Assembly (NCBI GenBank): GCA_946494335.1
Contig: CAMMBV010000019.1
Coordinates: forward strand, 1 to 61,338
Reading direction: 5' to 3'
From: an uncultured Ruminococcus sp.
Lineage (GTDB): Bacteria > Bacillota > Clostridia > Lachnospirales > Lachnospiraceae
Length of the DNA stretch: 61,338 nt
Shown here: positions 1-9,900 of the stretch, piece after piece
Layout of the letters: every line of letters starts with the position of its first letter
Position numbering within the stretch: position 1 is the first letter of the stretch
Made by a program: the position numbers and the translations under genes
The notes under the pieces: generated by a model
Databases searched by the model: none
What the model was told of the DNA's origin: nothing
Seen by the model: the letters and a program-made list of their open reading frames with translations, nothing else

Positions 1-2220
1 GGAACATCGGTTTCCATTCCCCGGAATAAGGGTGTAAAACTGTCCGGAATACTCATCTATCGGGCAGAGAATCTTACTTCGGTGCGGATAGAAGCGCTGG
101 ACTATTCTCTGCGGGAAGGAATCGGCATGTGGTACCGGAACGTGGGTACCTGGCAGGGCAGAGCCGTGGATCTGAAAGCCACTTTGACAGACTATGAATT
201 TTACACCAACGGCGGCATTCCCTCCCATATGATTCTGTGGGGAATGCGCGACCGGATCGGATTCTGTGTGGCAGGGGAAGCCTACATCGATATCCGCTAT
301 GAATACTTTGACGCAGAGACCGGAGAAGCGCTGTCCCTTCCCTCTTTTATGACGTTTGACGACGTGGACTGGGGACAGGCGATTCAGCTTACAGACAACC
401 CGGGAGAATTATACGCTCCGGAGGATTCCAATCTCCGCTGTCTGACAGCGGATGACGGCTCCGTCATATTCGTCTCCGACGGCGCCTGGTATGACGACGC
501 CTCCGCTTCCGCTCACAACTCCGTGAAAGCGGATTCCTTTATGACGCGATTTGAAGGAACCGGCCAGACCCAGCGATTTTACTGCTGCTACTACTTCCGG
601 GAAGGCTATGAAAGCAAAAAGAATTTTCTGTCTGACTTTTCTGATACGCAGGCCATGCAGGTTTTCTGCGACTCTTTAGATTACTTTGGCTACAGCGGAA
701 AGCCCCTGGCTCCTTCCGAACCTGCAACCCCCGTGAAAGAAGTCTCTGACAGCGATGAAACCGGTACAGAAAATACTCTTTCCGGCATTCAGGAATCTTT
801 CACCTATTCCATTTATCACAATATTCCCAACGAAGAACCAAACGGCTATTATACGGGTTACACTCTCACGGACCAGCTTCCCGCAGGTCTTACCCTCATC
901 AGCGCTTCCGTCTTTGACGAAGCAGGCACGGACGTGACGGAGTCATTCACTGTTGATGCCGACGGACAGACCGTTTCTTTCACGGCCAAAGACACCGGAC
1001 GCGCCGGATTTTACTATGATACTTACCGCTTTGATCTTAAAGTCTCCATCCTTGCGGACGCCGACCTGACGCCCTGGCTGACCACAGGGGAAGAAGGAGA
1101 AGAATATGTGATTCCCAACCGTGCATCCGTATCCATCCTCAGGGACGGCGTCATCGAAAAAGAGACCAATGAAACTCTCACCCATATCCGTACGCTCTAC
1201 CGGGACTGCCAGCTTCAGATCCATAAAACCGATGAATTTTCAGGACTGTCTCTTTCTGATGCAGAATTTACTTTGTATCAGTGGAATCGGGGTACGAAGG
1301 AATATGAAGAACTGGAAAAACTGACTTATGACGAAGAAAAAGAGGTTTATGTCTCTTCTCCCCTTTCTGCCAACCTCCAAAACGAAGGCAGGTTCAAAGC
1401 CGCAGAGACCAGAAATCCGGATCAGTACCAGGGCAGCTGGGAAGAAGAATTCACTTTGACGCAGGATAACCAGATAATCGAATATGACGTAACCAACACC
1501 CCTTACGCTGAACATACCATCACCAAAACCGCCCTTGTGATCCACGATGGTCAGCCCGGTGAGACGGTCTCTGATTTTGAAACGCCTGTCCTGGTCAGCG
1601 GCGGCGACATCATCGAGTACCACATTGACGTAACCAGAAACTGTACCCCGGGATTTCGCTCCGGCACTTTTACTGTCACAGATGAGATTCCCGAAAACAG
1701 TATCTGGGAGGAAGACACCTTAAAAATCACCGGCGAAATCACCAACGCCCTGCCTGAATCGGCAGCCTCCATCGATCAGATGAAAGAAGAAGAGGGCGTC
1801 ATCACCTGGACCATCACCGACCTGGACGACGGCGAAGGCGCACATCTCACCTTCCAGATCACAGCGCCCGAAGAAGAGACGATTTTAACCAACACAGCCT
1901 GGCTGCACATCCCGGGAAATTCAGATCTGGAATCCAATCAGACAAATCATCAGACGGACCCCCCTGAGGATACAGATGCAGATCCTGACACGGATACGGC
2001 CACGGACTCGGGCAAGGATTCAGATACCTCCACCGCCACCACCAAAAAGACAACCGTAAAAAAGCCCGCCTCTTCCACTTCCTCCACATCCACACCTTCT
2101 TCCTCCTCTGCTTCTTCACCTAAAACAGGAGATGACACTCCTCTGCTTTTGTATGCTGCTATTCCCCTTCTGGCCGCAGGTCTTTTGATTTATCTTATCT
2201 GCCGCCGGAAATTCCGCTAA
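1..2220 (+). CDS. Sortase-anchored surface adhesin, 5' end cut by window edge
   Basis: The frame is open from base 1 with no stop and no convincing start with a ribosome site, so the N-terminus lies outside the window; the GTG at 82 is only the first internal start codon. The visible 739 residues contain a globular lectin-like or adhesive front part, then a DUF11-like stalk domain, a SpaA/Cna_B-type prealbumin domain (begins near QLQIHKTDEFSGL), a second DUF11-like domain, a Thr/Ser/Asp-rich spacer, and a cell-wall sorting signal: SPKTGD, a hydrophobic segment and a CRRKFR tail. The motif is SPKTG rather than LPXTG, common in Clostridia. The product should be covalently attached to peptidoglycan by a sortase. 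It is separate from the pilus island at 32-40 kb. The identity of the ligand cannot be seen. Confidence 0.85.
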   Translation, partial: GTSVSIPRNKGVKLSGILIYRAENLTSVRIEALDYSLREGIGMWYRNVGTWQGRAVDLKATLTDYEFYTNGGIPSHMILWGMRDRIGFCVAGEAYIDIRYEYFDAETGEALSLPSFMTFDDVDWGQAIQLTDNPGELYAPEDSNLRCLTADDGSVIFVSDGAWYDDASASAHNSVKADSFMTRFEGTGQTQRFYCCYYFREGYESKKNFLSDFSDTQAMQVFCDSLDYFGYSGKPLAPSEPATPVKEVSDSDETGTENTLSGIQESFTYSIYHNIPNEEPNGYYTGYTLTDQLPAGLTLISASVFDEAGTDVTESFTVDADGQTVSFTAKDTGRAGFYYDTYRFDLKVSILADADLTPWLTTGEEGEEYVIPNRASVSILRDGVIEKETNETLTHIRTLYRDCQLQIHKTDEFSGLSLSDAEFTLYQWNRGTKEYEELEKLTYDEEKEVYVSSPLSANLQNEGRFKAAETRNPDQYQGSWEEEFTLTQDNQIIEYDVTNTPYAEHTITKTALVIHDGQPGETVSDFETPVLVSGGDIIEYHIDVTRNCTPGFRSGTFTVTDEIPENSIWEEDTLKITGEITNALPESAASIDQMKEEEGVITWTITDLDDGEGAHLTFQITAPEEETILTNTAWLHIPGNSDLESNQTNHQTDPPEDTDADPDTDTATDSGKDSDTSTATTKKTTVKKPASSTSSTSTPSSSSASSPKTGDDTPLLLYAAIPLLAAGLLIYLICRRKFR

Positions 2221-2227
2221 GTTTGAA

Positions 2228-2358
2228 AAGAGGCTGTCGCATCAAAATCTGAAATCATCATGATATGCTCCCTTCTAGGCAGACGAGTAAAACAATAAAA
2301 ACTTGTCACCTAGGAGGGAGCATTTATTATGGCACTTAAACATAAGTACTCCTACATA
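2228..2358 (+). mobile_element. Relic of an insertion-sequence left end
   Basis: A GAGGCTGTCGCATC-type end, common at IS termini in Clostridia, is followed by an inverted repeat (TGCTCCCTTCTAGG at 2265 and CCTAGGAGGGAGCA near 2305-2320, one G:T pair). The second arm contains the Shine-Dalgarno AGGAGGGAG, placed just before an ATG that starts MALKHKYS and stops after about 17 codons. A hairpin that hides the transposase ribosome site is a typical IS feature. Only the 5' end of the element survives, and it runs directly into the amidase pseudogene. The family is not identified; no transposase domain remains. Confidence 0.45.
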
Positions 2359-2955
2359 ATTCTTTTCATAATAACTTCGTAACCTTTTGATTCGAGTTCA
2401 ATTTGAGGTTTGAACGCAACAGCAAAATTTAATTCATATTCATTCAAACCGCTTGTTCGTCCGTATGTGCCGCTGGAAACTTTTCCTTTATTTCAGAAAC
2501 ACCTAAACCAAATAGATTTTTATTCACTATTTCCTTTGGTTTGGTGCCAAGATCAAAAACAACAAAATATCCGTTTGGGCCGTCTGTCTTATCTTTCAAA
2601 TATGGTCTGGAAACATAATATACCTTTGAATCAAGAAGGATGGCACACCATTCCTCGCCTTTTTCTGCCACCTCAACAGTTTCGTGTGAAGTTTAAGGTA
2701 CAATAGATTGAACTATCTGTTTAGGGGCTTCTCGAACATTTACAGAGGATGTGATATACATTTCACCAATAACTTGCGGTTTAGTTTACCCTAGTGCCTG
2801 AAGACTATTTTCTTCTGTTTGATTGTTGCCTGTATCTTCACTGAGAGTAACCTCTATGAAGCCATCAGATTCTGCATCTGTTTTGTTCCCGTGACGCCAC
2901 AAACTGTTATGTAACACGATAGTGAAACCGTTAATATTACAGTTATAATTACTCC
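2342..2955 (-). pseudogene. Decayed secreted SH3b / Amidase_3 cell-wall hydrolase
   Basis: Reading the minus strand across frames gives pieces in the correct order: a hydrophobic signal-like start (VIITVILTVSLSCYITV), an acidic linker, an SH3b core (TSSVNVREAP, then VYYVSRPYL), and an N-acetylmuramoyl-L-alanine amidase start (GYFVVFDLG, then NEYELNFAVAF and KGYEVIMKR). Functional Amidase_3 proteins have DPGH where this has DLGT, so the first zinc ligand is lost. At least three in-frame stops and one frameshift interrupt it, and the alignment ends abruptly at the IS relic near 2345, so the rest of the catalytic domain is missing. Alignment to Amidase_3 is from memory of the family. Confidence 0.7.
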
Positions 2956-2959
2956 TTTA

Positions 2960-3820
2960 TCAATAATAGCCTTGCTCTGTTTCATATGCCACTATCAAAT
3001 CCCGATTTGCTACTTCATACTGATTTAACATAGATTCTTGAAAGTCATCCGGTTCAATAGTTGGATGATACCAGTCAAATGAATTAAAATAATTTTGCAA
3101 TTCTTCATCAAGAAACATTCTTCCGTGTCTAGCGTATATTTCATTTCGTGCAAGACGACACTCTCTAGCCGTTAAGCCTACGAGATCATCCTTTATTAGA
3201 TATTCTGAATTACTCGTCGGCAATACGTATTCGCTGGCTTCCATTTCTTGTGTTGTTGTCTCTATTCCTGTCTCAATGCTGCTTTCTTGTTCCTTGTCGC
3301 CATAATCATCGTCCATGATATCGTTAGAAAAATCGTAACTATAGTCATCGTTGGTATCCTCTTGGGCACTGTAGCCTTGGACTTCATTAATATCAGCGGT
3401 ACTGTTATTAGAACCAGAAGATGCCAGTGCCATAAAAACAATAATAACTACTACAACCGCAATGCATCCCCCAAATACAAGGTGATAAATATTTGGGGTG
3501 CTTTTTGTAGGTTTTGAAACTGTCACGTTTTGAGGCTTGACTGATGATACCGAACTCCCAGCAATGTTCGTATTCGTGTAATTTGAATTCGGTTGACTTC
3601 TGTAGTTTTCCAATTGGGGGTTGATACTATTTTGTTTCTGTGTTTGTACGACAGATGTACCGCAGTATTTGCAGAACGCAGCTCCCTCAGGCAGTTCCAT
3701 CCCACAGTTCGAGCAGATATTTTTGTTCTTTTGTAGATAAATCTCCAACCTTTCCCCACACTGTTTGCAGAACTTAGCGCTGTCGTCATTAGAAAATCCG
3801 CATTTTAAACAACTTTTCAT
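2960..3820 (-). CDS. Zinc-ribbon membrane protein with YARHG domain
   Basis: This 286-residue protein starts with two CxxC...CxxC zinc ribbons (residues 4-20 and about 36-53), then a polar linker, one transmembrane helix (near 114-132), an acidic extracellular-type linker, and a C-terminal YARHG domain (LARNEIYARHGR, followed by the FDWYHP segment). YARHG domains are common in Firmicute envelope proteins; their function is unknown. A clear ribosome site (GGGAGGATATAAAAA) precedes the ATG. It is the last gene of the minus-strand island, 20 bases after the M48 protease gene. It may be a membrane sensor or an envelope partner of the export system; this is inference. Confidence 0.8.
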   Translation of the reverse strand: MKSCLKCGFSNDDSAKFCKQCGERLEIYLQKNKNICSNCGMELPEGAAFCKYCGTSVVQTQKQNSINPQLENYRSQPNSNYTNTNIAGSSVSSVKPQNVTVSKPTKSTPNIYHLVFGGCIAVVVVIIVFMALASSGSNNSTADINEVQGYSAQEDTNDDYSYDFSNDIMDDDYGDKEQESSIETGIETTTQEMEASEYVLPTSNSEYLIKDDLVGLTARECRLARNEIYARHGRMFLDEELQNYFNSFDWYHPTIEPDDFQESMLNQYEVANRDLIVAYETEQGYY

Positions 3821-3840
3821 TTTTTATATCCTCCCTCTTT

Positions 3841-4710
3841 TTAGAACCTGGAATAATTAACTCCCAACTTCTGTAATGCTGCAATCCGCTCATCATTGTT
3901 TGGATGAGTGTTATATAACGCATCCAAAAAACCATTTCGAGGAACATCACATATTTGATGGTCGAGAGCATATGCCAAGTCGTATCCAAAGCCTATTTTG
4001 GCCGCATATTCGTCAGCCACAAATTCATTTTGCCGCATAGACCACATAAGGAATAATTTGCAAAGCTTAACCCAAATCCATGTTACTGCATAAGATATTC
4101 CCGCGAACAAAGTTGTAAGTATTCCAACTATGCCGCTTCGAGCAACTAACGAAAACAATCCCATTATCGCCGTGACAATCCAGCAGGAGATTTTGATTAT
4201 CAAAATACAACCAGAAATAAAAACATTACTTCCACCAATTAAAAGCTGGACTACGGTGTGCCCGTACGCCAAATGCCCAACTTCATGAGCTATAATGGCC
4301 ATGACATGTTCATCAGATAGTTTAAGAAGTCCGTTGGTAATTACAATGGTGTGTTTACCAATTGCAAAGGCATTTGGCAAATCATCTCGTATTATTTTGA
4401 TATTTACTTTTGCAGGATGATATTTCGTATTTTTATGGGCTGCCCCTAAAACAACTTCAGCCAGTGGTATAACATGAATTTTAATATCTGTTCTTTTGAT
4501 ATTTTCGGCACCTATAATAAGGCAAAGGAACCACTCTCCAATTGGAGATAAGCTGATACATACAGTTATTACATAGAAAATAATCAGGTAACTTGTCTCC
4601 GTTACTCCTCCCATAAATGAATATATAAAAATAATATTTAAAATAAAAAATATCAAGGTGCCGAGATTTGAAATACGAAATATACGTCCGAGTCTATGCC
4701 ATATATCCAT
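3841..4710 (-). CDS. M48-family membrane zinc metallopeptidase
   Basis: The 289-residue protein has two N-terminal membrane helices (about 18-35 and 41-67), then the M48 core with the zinc motif HEVGH at residues 142-146, further hydrophobic segments (about 157-215), and the downstream NEFVADEYAAKIG segment that supplies the third zinc-ligand glutamate. This is the HtpX/Ste24-like layout: an integral membrane endopeptidase working at the inner leaflet. The gene sits between two zinc-ribbon genes with 17-20 base gaps, so it is part of the same transcription unit. A role in processing or quality control of the exported proteins is possible but not shown. The ribosome site is unusually close to the ATG. 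Confidence 0.88.
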   Translation of the reverse strand: MDIWHRLGRIFRISNLGTLIFFILNIIFIYSFMGGVTETSYLIIFYVITVCISLSPIGEWFLCLIIGAENIKRTDIKIHVIPLAEVVLGAAHKNTKYHPAKVNIKIIRDDLPNAFAIGKHTIVITNGLLKLSDEHVMAIIAHEVGHLAYGHTVVQLLIGGSNVFISGCILIIKISCWIVTAIMGLFSLVARSGIVGILTTLFAGISYAVTWIWVKLCKLFLMWSMRQNEFVADEYAAKIGFGYDLAYALDHQICDVPRNGFLDALYNTHPNNDERIAALQKLGVNYSRF

Positions 4711-4727
4711 TTCCTTTACATAGAAAT

Positions 4728-5096
4728 TTAATCAGTAAAAGTGAAAAAATCTCTATTCCTTTCTTTAAATATTTGAAATACTGAATTCAAAATTTGCTGA
4801 TTTTCAACTGAAATATAGTTTTCAGTGTCGTCTGATAATGCTTCAACTTGGAGAATAACGACCTCGTCTGCATCTTCATCCTCTGGCAGCAGAACTACAT
4901 ATTCATGGTTTCGGTATGAAATTAAGTCCAAGAATTCGAAGAAAATCTTATTTCCATTTTCATCAGTCAGTTCAAGTCTATTTTCGTTGTTAATGTTTTG
5001 ATTTGAAATATTAGGTGCTCCAATTGTCGGCGAACCACAGTCTTCGCAAAAGTTAGAATTGTCATTAATCTCTTTCCCACATATAATACACTGCAT
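4728..5096 (-). CDS. Zinc-ribbon plus DUF1292-like protein
   Basis: A 122-residue protein with an N-terminal zinc ribbon (CIICGKEI...FCEDCG, residues 3-21) joined to an acidic beta-rich domain that fits DUF1292: LTDENGNKIFFEFLDLISY, then YVVLLPEDEDADEVVILQVE. DUF1292 proteins in Clostridia are usually small, cytosolic and of unknown function; the fused zinc ribbon is less usual. Preceded by a strong AAGGAGG site. The zinc ribbon repeats the theme of the proteins encoded at 2960 and 14671, suggesting a shared docking surface for the island's proteins, which is inference. Confidence 0.75.
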   Translation of the reverse strand: MQCIICGKEINDNSNFCEDCGSPTIGAPNISNQNINNENRLELTDENGNKIFFEFLDLISYRNHEYVVLLPEDEDADEVVILQVEALSDDTENYISVENQQILNSVFQIFKERNRDFFTFTD

Positions 5097-5146
5097 TTTT
5101 GTTTCCTCCTTATATTCTAATCTAAAGCATATTGAGGAATCTCAAT

Positions 5147-5590
5147 CTAAAAGTAAAAAGAGTTTCCAATTTTTTGAAGAACCATTTTGTATTGGTCTTC
5201 TGAATAAATTTTTTTTGCAAGAATAGAAAGGTAGGAATAGTCAGAGGTTCTCATATCGACAATACTTTCGAGAACTTCTTCATATTCTTTTTCTATTGCA
5301 AAATAAAGTTTCGGGTCTTCTATTTGTAATGTGTTCATAATGAAATTTGTAAGACCAAATAAATCACTTATCTGATCTATAGAATAGACCTGAATTTTAT
5401 AATTGACTGTATTCACAGCAATTATTTCTTTCAGTGATATATTTTTATCCGTACTTTTCCAAAATAAAAATCCCACATAGCTAATATTATCTAATGCAAA
5501 AAGAATGGGCATACTTTTATACCAATTATCAGGAATATTTCCAATTGCTGATGAATTGAACAGTGCTTGTTTACAGTCTTTGTAAGACAT
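5147..5590 (-). CDS. Probable immunity protein for the upstream effector
   Basis: A 147-residue acidic protein with no signal peptide or membrane segment and no family I recognise. It starts 9 bases after the stop of the cysteine-peptidase effector gene, with its own AGGAG site, which is the usual position and size of an immunity gene in polymorphic toxin loci. I infer immunity function from position only. It could also be a chaperone for the effector. Confidence 0.6.
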   Translation of the reverse strand: MSYKDCKQALFNSSAIGNIPDNWYKSMPILFALDNISYVGFLFWKSTDKNISLKEIIAVNTVNYKIQVYSIDQISDLFGLTNFIMNTLQIEDPKLYFAIEKEYEEVLESIVDMRTSDYSYLSILAKKIYSEDQYKMVLQKIGNSFYF

Positions 5591-5599
5591 ATTTTTCTC

Positions 5600-6832
5600 C
5601 TATCGAATTATATTTGTTGTGACATTTGCTGGAGCTCCAGTAAGAGACTCGTAAAGATCGGCTGCTGATATTCTTCCCATTACACCACGACCAGTATCAT
5701 TATAGATAAATGTAGAGCCATCGCTAGTTACACTTAACAAAGATATCGCATGTCCGCCCCGTTGATGCCCGCCCCAGAACCTTGACACTTCCACGCTTAA
5801 AATAACGCCATAACCTGCTGCGACTGCATTTGCAAGCTGTCTCATAGTTCTGGGGCCATCAGTTGTTATCGGGATATTCGTAATAGGCAAGCCTTGCTGT
5901 TCTAAAAACTCTTGTCGGATATTTGCAGACGTTGCCCCTCTGTCACCGCAGTCTGAACTGAAAAGGTCCATAATGTAAACCATTTCTGTCGTACCTAACA
6001 TAGCTCTTGAAATTATCTCATTTTCTGTCATAGGTACACCGGCCATAGTCAATAAGTTTGCACACTGGCATAGTCCACATGTTCCATTCATAGCATATCT
6101 GCTTTGTCCCTGTTGTTGAATTAGTTGACTGTTTGTGCCTATGGGATCATTATATACAGTCATTCTTTGTCCCTCAAAAGTAATATTTTGGAAGCCGTAT
6201 CTGGTCTGACTCAATGAATTTGGTATATCTGATACCGCATTTATTCCGTTTACACCATAGGTCAAGATATTTTCAACTATTTGGTCAAAATCCGGTTGCG
6301 CTCTGTACGGATATGCTACGCCATTCATATAGTTGAGAAGATCCGCCTGATAAACCATTCTGTAGTTCGTTAAAATAGCAGATATTACTGCATTATCGGA
6401 AACACCCCGGCACTCAAGTTCTCCTTTATATGTATCTAATAGGCTTTCAATTTTACCAAGCTCCTCTTGAAAGTGTAAAGTTTTTTCCGTATTTACTCTT
6501 GCAGAGGTTTCTTTATCCAAAACCGATTGATATTGTGAAACAAATTGGCCTGTTGTTCCAAAGGTTATGTTTTCATACTCATGTATAATGGTATAAATCG
6601 AGTCCAGATAATTGTCAGCGTCCGAGATTACTTGGTATATTTGTTGTAGATCTGCTGCACAATCCTTTGATATATCTTCTAAACTTCTATAATTCTTATC
6701 ATCCCAATTATTTTTTGCATATTGTAGCTTATCTATCATGCGATTTACTAATCTGCTAATGCTATATTTTGTATCTGAAATTACTTTTTTAAATCGGAGA
6801 ATTTCATCTAACGATGTATTGATTGTTCCCAT
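5600..6832 (-). CDS. WXG-like N-domain plus C39/papain-like cysteine peptidase effector
   Basis: The 410-residue protein has an all-helical N-terminal domain of about 90 residues with the hairpin signature NNWDDKNYRSL (W43), almost the same as GWKDENYAKL and GWDDEKASEF in the small WXG100-like proteins of this island. After a helical linker (about 100-170) comes a C-terminal cysteine-peptidase domain: NGTCGLCQCANLL (catalytic Cys252 likely), GGHAISLL (His361) and YNDTG (Asp379), in the order of C39/papain-like enzymes. The layout matches a type VII-exported polymorphic toxin: targeting domain first, toxic enzyme last. The next gene is its likely immunity protein. Alternatively it could process peptides for the system itself. 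Start chosen by AAAGGAG at proper spacing. Confidence 0.8.
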   Translation of the reverse strand: MGTINTSLDEILRFKKVISDTKYSISRLVNRMIDKLQYAKNNWDDKNYRSLEDISKDCAADLQQIYQVISDADNYLDSIYTIIHEYENITFGTTGQFVSQYQSVLDKETSARVNTEKTLHFQEELGKIESLLDTYKGELECRGVSDNAVISAILTNYRMVYQADLLNYMNGVAYPYRAQPDFDQIVENILTYGVNGINAVSDIPNSLSQTRYGFQNITFEGQRMTVYNDPIGTNSQLIQQQGQSRYAMNGTCGLCQCANLLTMAGVPMTENEIISRAMLGTTEMVYIMDLFSSDCGDRGATSANIRQEFLEQQGLPITNIPITTDGPRTMRQLANAVAAGYGVILSVEVSRFWGGHQRGGHAISLLSVTSDGSTFIYNDTGRGVMGRISAADLYESLTGAPANVTTNIIR

Positions 6833-6895
6833 AAAAGCAACTCCTTTATGCCGTTATAAATTAAGTTCAAACAAAAAATATAGTATTTATCTGTT

Positions 6896-6956
6896 TGTTC
6901 CATAACTCCACCGCCGAACCGGCGGCAGAGTTACACATATAAATTTGTATGGAACA
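6896..6956 (-). promoter_or_regulatory. Nested inverted repeat between ATPase and effector genes
   Basis: The inner stem AACTCTGCCGCCG / CGGCGGTGGAGTT (6904-6932) has 13 continuous pairs including two G:U and a three-base loop. It is flanked by a second perfect inverted repeat TGTTCCATA (6896-6904) and TATGGAACA (6948-6956); the two stems partly share bases and are alternatives. No immediate U-tract follows, so it looks like an attenuator or RNA-processing site separating the secretion core from the effector cassette rather than a plain terminator. Confidence 0.55.
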
Positions 6957-6968
6957 TCAATTGTTCAG

Positions 6969-9900
6969 TCACTGCACGGTATCAAAATAAGCAGACAGAT
7001 TTACAGGTGACGGAGAAATATAAGGTTTGAGCTGGAATGTATCTCGCACTCCATCCGTGTAATAGACCAAATTATTATTTAGGCTTGCAACGGAAACTCC
7101 ATCTATGAGATTGTCGGCATCATTATTACTCAGTGAAAAGACAACTCGCTCCGGAAATTTTGCCAGTACATTTTCACCAAACCGCATTGTTTCTTTTACT
7201 GTCTGGTAGTCCGAAGATGACACAACAAAATGGATACCAAACCCAGAGCCATCCTCTATCATCTTTAAAATTTTTTCATTCGAATATCCTTCAGATTCTT
7301 TTGCTTTTTTATTTGGTGTGCTCGCTTTTTTTGTGTCCCTTGCAGCGACTACACTATTAAATGCAGCAAAAATGTCATTCGGATCTATTTCTTCATCAAC
7401 TTCGATAGATTCTGTTTCTTGTAAGTTTTCGGTCTCATCAACGAATAGATATTCCTTCTCAGAGATGCGTTCACCCTTAAACATTAACTTTATGATATCA
7501 AGATACTGTAAATTTTTGATAATGACACATATAATGCCTTTATCATTTTTCCTTTTTCTTTCTTGATATATTTCATAAATGTCATGAATAAACTGGATAA
7601 TATCTGTTCTTGTTTCCGCAATATGCAGACGGCCGGTTTTTTCTTTGATTACATGGATAAGGCCAAAAGCGGGCTTCTCGTCAACCAATATATCTCCGTC
7701 AATCATATAGATGGTAGTGTTAAGATTGAGCGCAGCCGAAATCAGATAATTGTTTATGATGTTATCAGTCATTTGCTGGTTGGTGCCACAAATTAGCAAA
7801 TTATGCTTCTTTTTACGGTCTAATTTCATCGTTAATGGCGGCGCTACCTTAATCTTTTCTCCCATATATATTACGACAGGTTGGGATGAAATAAGCCCAC
7901 AATTATTAGCAGAAAGATATTCAAGGAAATCTGTTGTTCTGCTTCCTTCAAAAATTTCTGTAACGCATGGAACATCTCTAAACTGCTTGCTTATTGTCTC
8001 TAAATAAGCATTTTTTATTTCATTATTGCAAAAAGCAACTCTAAGACCTACATTACCTAGTTGAAGTTCTGTATCATTGTCCTCCGGAACCTCTGTGTAA
8101 TCTTCGTTGAGAACCGCAGTTCCTTTTGGTCCCATCATTTTTTTCTTGGCATCATCGCAATATAAGTCTGAAAACAGGTAACGAGTATCTGCGTCGCCAC
8201 ACTTAAGCCCTATTCTGATACGCATCTGCTCAACAGTTCCTCTATCCAGTGTCAAAGAACTGATAATATTTGTTGATTGTGTTGCCATAGTAAGGTGTAT
8301 TCCATATGCCCGGCCTTCTGTAACAATTCTTTTCGCTAAGTTTGCGCAATTCATCGCAACTTTCCTGTTTGTTGCATCATTAAACAAGATTTGGAATTCA
8401 TCCATAATAATAAGGATTCTCGGCATGGGTAATCCGGTTCCGTTGACGTAATCCTGGATTTTCGTATATCCCCCTGCTTCCTTAAATGTATTAGAACGCT
8501 TTTCCATTTCCTGAACAAGATTCTCCAAAATGCTTTCCCCAAACTCTTGCATTGCGTCTAATGCAATCAAGTTTATGTGTGGTAGTCTTTGTGACTCATA
8601 TATTTTAAATTCGGTTCCGCCTTTGAAGTCCATGAGATATAAGTGAAGCTGATCCGGGGAATAGTTCAACATACTACTCATGATAATTGTATGAAGGAGT
8701 GTTGATTTTCCACCACCAGTCCCTCCACCTATAAGGCAATGGTGAGATGTCCCTTCACCATATGATAAGCTTATGGTTGCATCTTCATCACCAATACCAA
8801 TGGGAATCTGCAAGTGAGAGGATGAACTTTTACTAAATAGTTCATCTGGCATTATATCTTCAAAAGAAATCCCTCTGTGCTTTATGATGTTAGCTGCATT
8901 TGTATATTCTTTTACGAAATATTGAATTTCACTGCTACTCCTCTGCTCGGGAATCGAAATTGGGAGTCCAAATGGAAGTAACTCGTATGTTCCATCTTTA
9001 AAGTCTACGTAAATACAATATTTCACAATTTGCTCCAGTCTTTCATCGATGCTTTCGTATCGGGAAAACTGAGCATCTGGATCATGGCATATAACGCAAT
9101 AAATACCACAATTACTGCCATTTCTGAGGATGCTGGTTAGCATATCGACGCACCGTGAATCAAGCCCACGTGGAAAGTCGTACAAAATGACCAAATTAAT
9201 GGCTTCAGATCTCCTTGGGGTATTCTTATTATACTCAAGGAGATTATCGTACTTCGCTCCAAGTTTATTTTGCGTAAAATCGTCAATGTGTTCGTTCAGT
9301 TCACGCAGCATTTCATAGACTTTATCCTGATTGGTTATGATTGTAAAAAGTTCAGGAAGTGCCTTCCGTAAATCAGAAAAAGGCTTTGTACTGTTTCTGT
9401 TTTCGACATCTACTATTTTAAAATTTATTTTTGTTACCGGTAAGAATGATAATAACGTCCACATTATATGGTGTGTAAATTGTCGGCTTTCCTCAGCTGT
9501 TTTTTCTGGACTGTTTAACAATACATTAAAAGGATTATTCAAATCCAAATTGATGGGTAGATTGAGCTGACTGAGCAGCTCGATATTATCCTTGTGCCCA
9601 AAGGCCTTTCTTAATCTATCCGGATTGATACATTCTGAGAAAATATCAAATGGATAAAGGACTGTTCCTAATGTGATATACGTAGGAAATACTGCTTCTA
9701 CATCAGGTGTTCTAAAATAATGATTTTCATAGGTATCAAGCATACCACCTATAATGTGGAGACAATCCTCTAGTTCCATTTCATCTTTGGCATCCACAAG
9801 ACGTTTGAGTAATGGTGAGAATGCTATTCCACGGTTTTTAATTCCCTCGTAAAGCAACATATACTTGCCAAAAAATTTGTCAAATTCTGCCTTTTCAGGC

